DNA from: Gadus chalcogrammus
Lineage: Eukaryota; Chordata; Actinopteri; Gadiformes; Gadidae
DNA: 64,000 nt
Assembly (NCBI RefSeq): GCF_026213295.1
Contig: NC_079422.1
Location: 20,820,665-20,884,664 of the forward strand
Reading direction: 5' to 3'
The notes under the pieces are model-generated. The model was not told the origin of the DNA, ran no database searches, and was given only the letters and a program-made list of their open reading frames with translations. The translations under genes and the position numbers were made by a program. Below, piece by piece: positions 54,865 to 64,000 of the stretch. Position 1 is the first letter of the stretch. Every line of letters starts with the position of its first letter.

Positions 54865-57800
54865 GTAACAATGACGTGAAGGCTTTTAGGACTATTCATT
54901 TCATATTCCCAACTTCACCACTTATTGGTCTCCTGTTGCAGGGTACGAGTTCGTCCCGAACTGTGGATACGCGGACAACGGCGGGCGACGAGACAGCCAC
55001 ACTCAGAAGTGTGCGGACAATTACTGGAACGACGGAAAAAGTGGGAAATGTCAAATGTGTTCGGCTTGTCCGACTGGGGTACCAACTGTGCGCCAATGTA
55101 ACGCAACCGTCGATACGTGCTGCGGCTTTGGGTGAGTTGTGTTGACGCAGAACAAGAAGTTAACTTTGCACCGTGAGCCTTTTAATTAGCCTTTTTATTA
55201 GGCTTTGTCTCCAAAAGGGTCTACAGACTCCTACATGTTTTAAGAATCTCATTCACTTATCCATCAGCTCGCCTCCAGACATGTTGAATAACTGACCAAA
55301 GAAAGAATGTGGAAAGTCATGTAGAATAATCTGTCCTACAATCTTTGTTTGGTCCATTTAGTTAGTCAAATAGAAGGAGGATTTACAACAGGTGAATGAT
55401 CCGGCTGGGTGTCTTTTGGTTTAATATTTCTAAGGTTATTGGTTACCGTTAAAAATCATTTTTATTAATTAGGTTATTCTAAATCAGTAACGAAGTAATG
55501 AAAGACGGAGAATCCACTTTTCAACTCCTATTTAATTTCAGTTGTAGGCCTATTTCTTTACAAGGCTATACTTTGTATTTTATTTTAAATGCTTTATTTG
55601 TGATTTGTGTGTGTTTATTACAAAGTTAAGGGCGCTTTATGGTTCCACGTTCAAGCAACGCAAGGGGTTAGGGGTTACGCACGCCTTACGACCTTGTGGA
55701 CCCTCCTTGCGGACCCTCCTTGCGTTCACCGCAAGAGCCGGACGTGCGCCTCCAAAAAATCGTAACCTTCCTTCGAGGCGACGCCGATTAGTCCCGATGC
55801 AGAACCATAAACGGTCACGACTGCATCGAAGCGTCTGCGTGGCAGCGTTGTCATTTCGTTGCAGTGACTTGGGACCATAAAAATGTGCTCCCGGCTGCCA
55901 CACAAAGGGAGCCATTTTTCTGTGCCAGAGTCATTAACAGAAAGTCAGAGTGGGGATTACGCAACCAGGCAAATGCGAGACAGTGTTTGTTGTGGGCCTC
56001 AAATAAAGCGAAAGAAACGTTTTAAAAAAACTTACGAATATTGAAAACAACAACTCTTAAAGGTGCCATGTCATGCTATTTTATGGATGCTTTAATATAG
56101 GTATTAGTGGGCCACTAACACAGTATTCAAATACTTTCCCGAAATTCAGCCGTGGTGCAGAGTTAAAGCCACTCCGAGCCAGTCGCACATTGAGCTTCCC
56201 CCAAATGCTCTGTTTTGGTGTCTGTAGCTATAATGCAAATGAGGAGGAGCGAGGCGGGTCAACGAGGAGGGTGGGGGTGTGGCCCTGAGCAGCTTGCGGT
56301 TAGGTACCATGCGCTCTGTTTACAGTGGATGTATCGCAATGGCGAGGCGCACACTGCCTTTAGCCGTGTTCTGTAAATATTCTAGAACACACGGGAGTCC
56401 TGGAGCTCTATATCTAAATAATATCATATAGCATACATAGATATCTATATCATATAATATAGATTATCACGGCCAAAAGCTGTGTGAGCCGATATTATGA
56501 ATCTCAAACGACCGCGTTGGGTTCTCTGACGTTCCTGGTTCTTCCACGTCAACATCAATGTGAAGTAGACTGAACCGCGACAGGAGAAAGGGTTTGTTGT
56601 GGGCAGCGCTTAGGCACCTCCGCCTCCTGCAGCGCCAAGGCGGTGGTCCCTTGGCAGCGGGATGCGGGGCTCAAGCGGGAGACATTCGCCGCCAACAATC
56701 CCATTCTCCATGTCGTGGTTCATGTTCTTGAGGGAGTCAAAGCCAAAGTTCCTTTCCCCAATTCAATTCTCAACCATGGCTGAGATAACCCCCACTAGGA
56801 GTCTCGTTGTAGAAATACCAGAGCCGAGAGTACGACGTGTTATGCGCCATAACACCAAAAGCAGAACGGTTATCCAAATAACAAGGAAGTGTACAACACT
56901 TGCGTTACAGTCCTGGAGCTCTATTTCTAAATAATATCATATAAAACATCGCTATCTATATCATATAATACATATTATCACGGCCAAAGCTGTGTGCGCC
57001 TCCAGACGATATTATGAATCACAAACGTCTTCGTCGGGTTCTGCGACCTCTCTGGTTCTTCCACTTTCACATCAATCTGAAGTAGACTGAACCGCACGCT
57101 GCCGGCTGCCGGCTGCCCGCTGCCGGGCGGTGGTGCTTCGCGGCGGTGGTGCCTCGCGGCAACCGGCGGCATGTCGCAGTTCATGTACTTCAGGGAGTCA
57201 AAGCCAAAGTTCCTTTCCCCCAATTCCTTCTCAACCATGGCTGAGATAACCCCCACTACAGTCTCGTTGTTGAAATACAAGAGACGTCAAAGAACCGACA
57301 AGAAACTCTTGCGTTACAGTGTGTGTATTCACACACACACACACACACATGTGGCGCTCGCACGGTAGTGTCTCATTGGCGGGCCAAGTCTCTGGGCGGG
57401 CCAGGCACAGTAAGGGGAGGAGCTCTTTTTTTCAAAGGTGAGCAGAACACCTAGTGCTCGTTTTACACTGAACGCAAGTTTTAGCCACTGGGGGACCATA
57501 GGCAGGCTAGGGGAACTCATATTTATGTTAGAAAACCTCATAAAGTGAGATTTTCATGCCATGGCACCTGAATTCCCCAGCTTTACCCAGTTACAGGTAG
57601 TCATTTCCACCGGAGGGTGCGGGTCGGTTCAGTCTGCAAAGGTACGGCACGGGTCGCGTTTCCACCGCCAAAAGTGGGCGTGATCCGGACTAAGCCGTAT
57701 TGAGCCGTACTCGTCTCGCAGTAGCCTACTCCTCCAGACGGTAAGTAGATTGACGAACACAGAGCTTGCGTGTTGCTGACGGATGTCACAATCTCTGTGT

Positions 57801-60800
57801 TCGTCAATCTACCTATCGAGTCTTAAAAACAAAATGGCGTCCCCGGACTATCTACCGATGGTATTGTGTGTTTAAAATGTCCTTTTTAATAAACAATCTG
57901 TACACTAACAAAGTTCTCAATGCCTCGTTTTATATGTTAAGACCCTTATTATACTACCAAAGAAGTGTCAGGCTACTTTTAGCCTTTTAAGTTTTAGTTT
58001 TTACCATAACCAGTGCCCCCATCGTTCCAAGTTTATAGTGTTTTGATAGAATCGGCTAAAAACAGCCAACTAAAGAAAGCGTCTATGCGGTTTTTGTGCT
58101 CCAAAACGAACGTTTCAACTCGTTATCTTACTAAACATATCCCAAATCCATTTTACACTGGAATTACCCTTTAAAGGGGAACTATGCAACTTAGGCCACT
58201 TCTTCGCTGTTTTCTTGGTTTGCACTCGCATTGAGCTCCCCCTACAGCTTCGGAGGAGATATTTCACAACACTGTCGTAAAAACTCGTTGACGACCCTTC
58301 CCCATCCACTTCTATGTAGCCATGTGCATTTGTTTTCAAAGAAGCCGCTGAATTCGTGGAGCCATGTCCGCGGTAGATGTTTATAAAGAGTATACAAGGT
58401 TATACATTTTGAAAGGGTGTATGTGTTGCAATAAACCCATCCCTTTTTATAGTTGCTGGGGAGATGTTATATCCTAGATTAGAATTGTTTCATCTTTGGT
58501 TGTTGAACAGAACGATCAGTGTAAGAGTGTTGGCCAACATAATACATAACGATAGCATGAACAATTTGCGCATCAATCGTACATTTATGTATCTGCTCAA
58601 GTACGTCCCTTGTGTACGGAATTACAGGGATTTCTTGGATTTATTAGCAGGCTACACTGTGTCGGGCTGCTATGAGATCACGATGCTTACATAGCTGCGG
58701 CTATCGCCAATTCGCCATACGAATCAAACCTTTAATAGGTCCATGCTTAAACACCGCCCTACTTGTTCACACTACCTCCGACGGATCTCTTTGACTTTGC
58801 ATGGGGCGCTCGCAAAATGAATTGTGGGTCCGTCCATCCATAGTCCTCTGAAGAATAAGTCCCGCCTCCGAGGCTCCGGGTTCCATCGGTTAATGTCTAT
58901 GGGAAACAACATTAAACAACGTTAAAGTAGGATTTATAATCATACTTCTTACGGCACAGACAATCCAAAACCCAAGTGGAAATCTAGATGGGAAAAGTGT
59001 TTCAAAACGTGAGCAGCTTTAATTTCTTCGCCACCTATAGAGTTTGCTATGTGCATCATTCTAAAACCCCATGTTATTTCCAATAGACATTTGACCGATG
59101 GAACTGGAGCCTCAGAGGCGGGACTTTCTTCAGAGGTCTATTCGGCTCAGTGGCCCTCGTCAAAAAGTTGAGAAATGTCCAACTTTTCAGGCAGCACCGG
59201 ATCCGTTGGCCAATCAGATTGCATTCTGCAAATAATCTCCACACGACTACTGGATCCATTTTGCAATAACAAGCAGGAAGAAGCAGGGAAATATCCGGAC
59301 GTTATATTTTTTTCGCCTGTTGTTTGTGTCATCTTCCATTGACTCATGTGCACTTCTATCGACATCAAAACCAGACCGGGCTCCACAGCAATTAGAGCCA
59401 GACTTTAGAGAAGTGTCTGTCCATTAGTGGATTTAATTTTGGAAAACTAGAGCCATGAAGGAGAGAGAGATGCTGTGAAGAAAGGGAAATTATCGGTATT
59501 CATGACTTCAAAGTTACGTCTAAATGAAACCTTAGCCTGGGCCAAATAAATAGATATATAAATATAAATAAAACTGAATAATCCTAAGAAAGGCTCAACA
59601 GAAAGACAACAGAGGAGCCTAGCCTCCCAGCTGAAGAGGAAGAGGAACTTGGCCACCAAATGAAAGGCGACCACATCTTGATCTAGCCCTCCAATAATTC
59701 CCAGAGGCCTACAGTGGAAACAACCCACTAATGGTGTACTGACACTTGTCTGACATGGAGGAGGGACAGGAAGGCCAGTGGGTTGTATCTGTGTGCATAA
59801 CACAACTCCCACGTATACCTCAAACGGCTGCATAGCACATAGCAAAGCAAGAGTCTCCTTCACAATAACAGAATGCGTCAGTTGGTGTTTAATACAATCA
59901 AGTGGTCCTGGTAAGCATTGCCGTCAGGGCCATCTGCTGATTCTGTGTAACATTTGGTAGGTAGCAGGTTCACCATGCATCCCCAAGGCCACTGTCAAGC
60001 CAAATTTGTTCCGGGTGCCAAATTTGTACCGGGCACGTCATCCATACGTAATCCATTCCAAACCTGCCTGGCAACAGATGATCGCGTCGTCCGTTGCCTG
60101 GCAACAGTGAAACGTGAAAGGTTCACGAACATTCGCGAACCTTCTATCTAGCGATCCGTTATCTGTATTGTGCTATTTCGTCCTTGACCTGCTTTAAACA
60201 CTCAGTTTACTTGCTACATTTGATTAAACAATTAAATACAATACAAATATAAAGTAAAAACAATGTGTTATCTAGTGATCCGTTTTCTGTATTAAGTTAT
60301 TTCGTCTTTGGCAACATGAGCGCGAATGTTTTTTGAAACCCGCTTTAAACACTCAGTTTACTAGCTACATTTGATTAAACAATTAAATACAATACAAATA
60401 TAAAGTAAAAACAAGTGTTATCTAGCGATCCGTTAACTGTATTATGTTATTTCGTCTTTGGCAACATGAGCGCGAATGTTTTTGAAACCTGCCCGGCAAC
60501 GAACAACCCTTACGTAATCAGCTGTCCGTTGCCTGGCAACGGACAGCTGATGACGTGCCCGGTACAAATTTGGCACCCGGTACAAATTTGGCGTGACACC
60601 ACCACCATTTATTGTATTGTTTGTATGCAGAGTTCTGCAGCACGGATTGAAGAGGAACTTGCAATTATCCTTTGAGAATCTTTTTTGTGACATAAGTGGT
60701 AGAGCCGCGGTTAACCCCCATGCATTGCGAGGGGATTCATCTGGAACTGTGAACTATTTTACATTATGCTAAACTCTGCATAATATGGCATTGCAATTGT

Positions 60801-62535
60801 TTAGGGAGTTAGAAACACCACTGAATGCCAGTGATACAGCAAGTCGTCGTCATCCTCTTGTTTTTGTTCTGGGGAATGGGATGAGAAACTTGGGCCACCC
60901 GTCAAAACCCTCTGTGTTTGGGAGTCAACCCCAACTGTTGATCTGTGGCGCGCCACCGCAAGGTGCCCTCATCCCTATCATCTATCAGGATCCCACGAGA
61001 GTTAGCAAACATGAACCCTGTAATCCGGCTGGCAAGACCGAGCCGCCGTCTTCTAATCCTAGTGGCGCCTCTTCGACTGTTTTTGACGAGAGGCTTGTGT
61101 TAGGCTTTTTGCACGAGAGCAGTCCTGATGAAGACGCCCTCTGAGCGACTGACATAATATAATACCTTCGACGGTGCGTTTGGGCCAGTACACATCCTCG
61201 AAGGTTCCTCGAACCTTTGAGGATCTAATCACAATCTTGCGAGCCTGCGAGGGAGAGGGGGAATTGGCAGTGGGGTCGACCCCCTGACTTGTGCTCCGGT
61301 ATTCAGCTGAAACTAGAGCTGGGCAATTAATAGAATTTTGATCGCGATTTCGATTTTGTGTCAAACGATCACAAAAACGAATAAAGTATAGTTAAGGTTA
61401 GGACAGCTGGATACATATTTGAAAATGTGCTATTTTACCAATTGGTGTATATTTTTAAGGCTAAAGTTCTCAGTTACAAAGGTTTTTTTTGGGGAGAGAC
61501 ATGCTGAATAAATACATTATGTTCTCAAACTTAAAAATAATCGTTTGAATCATCGTGATTTAAATATTATAGTGATTATGATTTTTCATAATCGAGCAGC
61601 CCTAGCTGAAGCCGTACACAAAAGCCGATACCAGGGGCAGCTCCTGCACTGGCCAATCGGTGGCGAGGGGATTCCTGCAAGCACCAGCAAGGGGCTAGAA
61701 TGAGATCGTCTTCCACTGTTTTTAAAATTAACCCTGATTTAGATAAAACAGGTGTATAATAATACAAATATATTTCATGAGCAAAAATTTGTATAAATGT
61801 TATGAACAATGCCAGTGAAAGTGCAAGGGACTGTCCTTGAAAGTGCAAGCAGCTCCTTTGAGGATACTGAACGTAAATGTTGGATGCTGTCACACCAAAA
61901 AAACAGAGTGAAACATATCCTTTTACTTCAGATCCTCCGTACAGAACATATTCGTTGGTACTTGGTTCTTCAATGTTAAAGAGATGGTTGTTAAAGAAGC
62001 TTTTTTCTCTCTAATCCCATTCAGAGAAAAACGTTGACCCAACAAGAGTGAGTTCGACGGTAATTACGTTTTTATTACTCTCTTGGCTTCCTCGGATGGT
62101 TTAAGCATGAGACACTTTTAATTATACATTGCTGCTAGATGAAAGTGAAGGCCTGCAAGTGTTTCGGTCACACATTCCACAACGTGAAACACTGTTGAAA
62201 CACTGTTGCATAAACATAGAAAAATGAATGTACATTAAAATGTACTTCAGGAATATAGACCTACTACAATACAAAGGAGTTTGAAATCCCTTGTCCATAG
62301 CCATGTTCAAACTAATGCTTGAATATGATGTTTTGTTTGAGTTCAGGTGGACAATCGGATGGATCATCAAGTAGTCATTCCTACATTCCCAGCTGGTGAT
62401 ACAACAGAACCATGTGGTTTATTGCTGTGGTTTCTTTATTTATTCCAGGGGTGACTATCATTGTCCTCTTGGCTTGCCTCATGGTGGGCGCGTTAACCTA
62501 CTTCATCTACAAAAGGAAAAAGAAAAGCTTTCAAG
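54771..62535 (+). CDS. igflr1: igflr1, IGF-like family receptor 1 (partial gene)
   Basis: Single-pass receptor related to the TNF receptor superfamily; the human protein binds IGFL ligands. Two exons give a cysteine-rich ectodomain (VCTDLQTFYNLHTKQCVSCD, PGYEFVPNCGYADNGG, then eight further cysteines) and a third gives a membrane helix. The YEF..NCG..D.G signature and the cysteine spacing resemble IGFLR1 more than other TNF receptors, and human IGFLR1 lies beside ZBTB32. Exon B ends in phase 2 while the membrane exon starts expecting phase 1, so at least one stalk exon is missing from my model. No signal-peptide exon was found between 51441 and 54770, and the cytoplasmic part lies beyond the window. 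Confidence 0.7.
54942..55131 (+). CDS. igflr1: igflr1 cysteine-rich exon B
   Basis: 190 nt, phase 1 to 2, acceptor CCTGTTGCAG, donor TTTGG|GTGAGT. It encodes GYEFVPNCGYADNGGRRDSH and then TQKCADNYWNDG, KCQMCSACPTG and CNATVDTCCGFG, a TNFR-like cysteine pattern with an NAT glycosylation site. The intron before it is only 77 bp. Confidence 0.8.
55629..55892. mobile_element. Harbinger-like MITE, second copy of the family
   Basis: Shares most of its length with 50674-50908, including GCAACGCAAGGGG, GACCCTCCTTGCG, ACCGCAAG, GTGCGCCTCC and GTAACCTTCC. Ends AGGGCGCTTTATGGTTCC and the related complement are diverged. Lies in the igflr1 intron. Confidence 0.55.
56061..57569. mobile_element. TTAA-type non-autonomous DNA transposon with internal duplication
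   Basis: Inverted ends AGGTGCCATGTCATG and the complement of AGGTGCCATGGCATG; TTAA at the left, GAAT at the right (decayed). The interior has two tandem copies of a block with AGTCAAAGCCAAAGTTCC and GGCTGAGATAACCCCCACTA (56700-56990 and 57165-57290), each followed or preceded by TATCATATAATA tracts and a GC-rich segment. Confidence 0.65.
58843..59138. mobile_element. MITE with about 60-bp inverted ends, TA target
   Basis: Left end GTCCTCTGAAGAATAAGTCC pairs with the complement of the right end GACCTCTGAAGAAAGTCCCG, extending through CCGCCTCYGAGGCTCC and CCATCGGT. TA on both sides suggests the Tc1/mariner group. Confidence 0.65.
59993..60598. mobile_element. MITE with 50-bp inverted ends, each carrying a direct repeat
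   Basis: Ends pair over about 50 bp from TGTCA. GCCAAATTTGTACCGGG occurs twice in each arm. The interior holds about three direct copies of a 120-150-bp block (ATCTAGCGATCCGTTA ... ATATAAAGTAAAAACAA) and a perfect hairpin TCAGCTGTCCGTTGCC/GGCAACGGACAGCTGA. Superfamily not recognised. Confidence 0.7.
60785..61144 (+). other. 119-codon open frame, unrecognised
   Basis: Opens with MALQLFRELETPLNASDTAS and has non-repetitive, mixed composition up to TGA. It lies in the igflr1 intron between two mobile elements. I recognise no domain; it could be a transposon remnant or chance. Confidence 0.2.
61314..61604. mobile_element. hAT-like non-autonomous element, 291 bp
   Basis: Ends TAGAGCTGGGCAATTAATAG and the complement of TAGGGCTGCTCGATTATGAA; flanked by an 8-bp duplication differing at one base (GCTGAAAC, GCTGAAGC). 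End sequence and 8-bp duplication fit hAT. Confidence 0.7.
62449..62535 (+). CDS. igflr1: igflr1 transmembrane exon, probable
   Basis: 87 nt, phase 1 to 1, acceptor TTTATTTATTCCAG, donor AAG|GTAGGC. It encodes GVTIIVLLACLMVGALTYFI and then YKRKKKSFQ, a typical type I helix and stop-transfer. It is assigned to igflr1 by position, strand and type; the linking stalk exon was not found. Just upstream (62345-62392), a short Ser-rich frame (SGQSDGSSSSHSYIPS) resembles a stalk, but the remaining intron would be too short. Confidence 0.55.
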
Positions 62536-62724
62536 GTAGGCCAATTAAAGATGCACTGTCTGTTTTGTTTATGTATATACTTTTTCTTACACAAGGGCGC
62601 CTCTGTATGGGACCCTGCAGTCTCCAATGCTCTTCTTTAAATCCAACGCTTTTTATATTGATCTGAAATGGAATAACTTTACCAGCACAGTGCGGTGAGG
62701 GGATGATGACAACAAGCCTTAGAG

Positions 62725-63535
62725 GGTCATAGTTAAGGGTTTAGAACTGAAAAAAGGGTTATAGTAAAGGGTTTAGAACTGAAGAAAGGGTTATAGGAAA
62801 GGGTTTAAAACTGAAGAAAGGGTTATAGTAAAGGGTTTAGAACTGAAGAAAGGGTTATAGGAAAGGGTTTAAAACTGAAGAAAGGGTTATAGTAAAGGGT
62901 TTAGAACTGAAGAAAGGGTTATAGGAAAGGGTTTAAAACTGAAGAAAGGGTTAGAGTAAAGGGTTTAGAACTGAAGAAAGGGTTATAGGAAAGGGTTTAA
63001 AACTGAAGAAAGGGTTATAGGAAAGGGTTTAAAACTGAAGAAAGGGTTATAGGAAAGGGTTTAGAACTGAAGAAAGGGTTAGAGGAAAGGGTTTAAAACT
63101 GAAGAAAGGGTTAGAGTAAAGGGTTTAGAACTGAAGAAAGGGTTAGGGGAAAGGGTTTAAAACTGAAGAAAGGGTTATAGGAAAGGGTTTAAAACGGAAG
63201 AAAGGGTTAGAGTAAAGGGTTTAAAACTGAAGAAAGGGTTATAGGAAAGGGTTTAAAACGGAAGAAAGGGTTATAGGAAAGGGTTTAGAACTGAAGAAAG
63301 GGTTATAGTAAAGGGTTTAGAACTGAAGAAAGGGTTAGAGGAAAGGGTTTAGAACTGAAGAAAGGGTTATAGGAAAGGGTTTAGAACTGAAGAAAGGGTT
63401 AGAGGAAAGGGTTTAGAACTGAAGAAAGGGTTAGAGTAAAGGGTTTAGAACTGAAGAAAGGGTTAGAGTAAAGGGTTTAGAACTGAAGAAAGGGTTAGAG
63501 TAAAGGGTTTAGAACTGAAGAAAGGGTTAGGGGAG
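62725..63535. repeat. 32-bp minisatellite with GGGTTA motifs
   Basis: About 25 units of AAAGGGTTATAGGAAAGGGT plus TTAGAACTGAAG; variants GAGTAAAG and TTAAAACTG alternate. The remaining sequence to 64000 has several GGGGTAA..TGTGCCATT copies (63540-63790) and a poly-A run. Confidence 0.95.
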
Positions 63536-64000
63536 AGTGGGGTAAGTAGTGCCATTTTTTACTTAAAGTGCCCTTAAAGCACGGGGATAACAGTAATGCC
63601 TCCAACTAAGACATCTACATAGTGTTTAGGATGTTGTGCATCCCTGGGAACAAATACTTTTGATCTTAAACAAACTGTTTGAGAAATACAGCTTTAGAAA
63701 AAAAAAGTGGTGTTGTGGCACAACATGCCCCGGTACGGGGTAAGTTGTGCCATTAGAGAGAATACACTGGGGTAAATTGTGCCATTGATAATTTAAGTAA
63801 AACAGATCATTTTAATATCACAAATGATAATTATATATAAAAAAAAAAAAAGCAAGACAAATTCAATACAAATTACTTGTTTAACTTTATTTAAAGTTTT
63901 AACAACATCAAAGGCCACTTTTGGTGGAGTTTTCTTCTGAGTCACTTTGCACGTTGTTTTCTTCTTGGTTCTTTTCTTCTCTCTTTCATTCTATTTATTT

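Larger units (their letters stand above)
55132..62448. other. igflr1 intron(s), transposon-dense
   Basis: Holds at least five non-autonomous DNA transposons (listed separately), a 20-bp hairpin at 57745-57812 (GTAGATTGACGAACACAGAG), and at 58171 a TTAA joining GGAATTACCCT (end of a THAP-like element) to AGGGGAACTATGCAAC (start of another). One or more stalk exons must lie here. Confidence 0.6.

Overview
The window looks like nuclear DNA of a teleost fish. The genes are split by many introns, the proteins are vertebrate-specific, and there are no operons. Microsatellites are extremely dense and long (GT/CA, CT/GA, GATA-like and CAGA arrays, plus minisatellites every few kb), which fits a cod-like (gadiform) genome. 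That lineage guess is inference; the teleost assignment is firm. Three genes, all on the + strand, can be reconstructed.

(1) Positions 2543-35642 hold aplp1 (amyloid precursor-like protein 1). I place 17 coding exons, which join in phase into about 738 residues: signal peptide, E1 (growth-factor-like and copper-binding-like subdomains), a long acidic stretch, no Kunitz domain, E2, one transmembrane helix and a YENPTY tail. Intron 1 is about 21 kb and is mostly simple repeats and minisatellites. The other introns are short, and several splice sites lie directly against GT, CA or CT arrays. Intron 5 is a 24-bp tandem repeat.

(2) Positions 45148-51440 hold zbtb32 (BTB plus three C2H2 fingers, PLZF relative) in four coding exons, about 468 residues. 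DNA transposons lie right against its splice donor and its stop codon, and its best poly(A) signal is inside a THAP-type, TTAA-flanked transposon.

(3) Positions 54771-62535 hold part of igflr1 (IGF-like family receptor, TNFR-like): two cysteine-rich exons and, 7.3 kb downstream, a transmembrane exon. The signal-peptide exon, the stalk exon(s) and the cytoplasmic part were not found or lie outside. APLP1, ZBTB32 and IGFLR1 are also close together on human 19q13.12, so this is a conserved vertebrate neighbourhood.

Region by region: 1-2542 is upstream of aplp1; 2609-23619 is intron 1; 23620-35642 is the aplp1 body; 35643-45147 is 3' flank and intergenic DNA with a 23-bp minisatellite and fold-back elements; 45148-51440 is zbtb32; 51533-52555 is the THAP transposon; 52556-54770 is intergenic DNA with a SINE-like repeat split by an insertion; 55132-62448 is an igflr1 intron packed with non-autonomous DNA transposons (TTAA, TA, TAA and 8-bp duplications); 62536-64000 is a 32-bp minisatellite with telomere-like GGGTTA motifs. 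I found no tRNA, rRNA, CRISPR array or viral gene.
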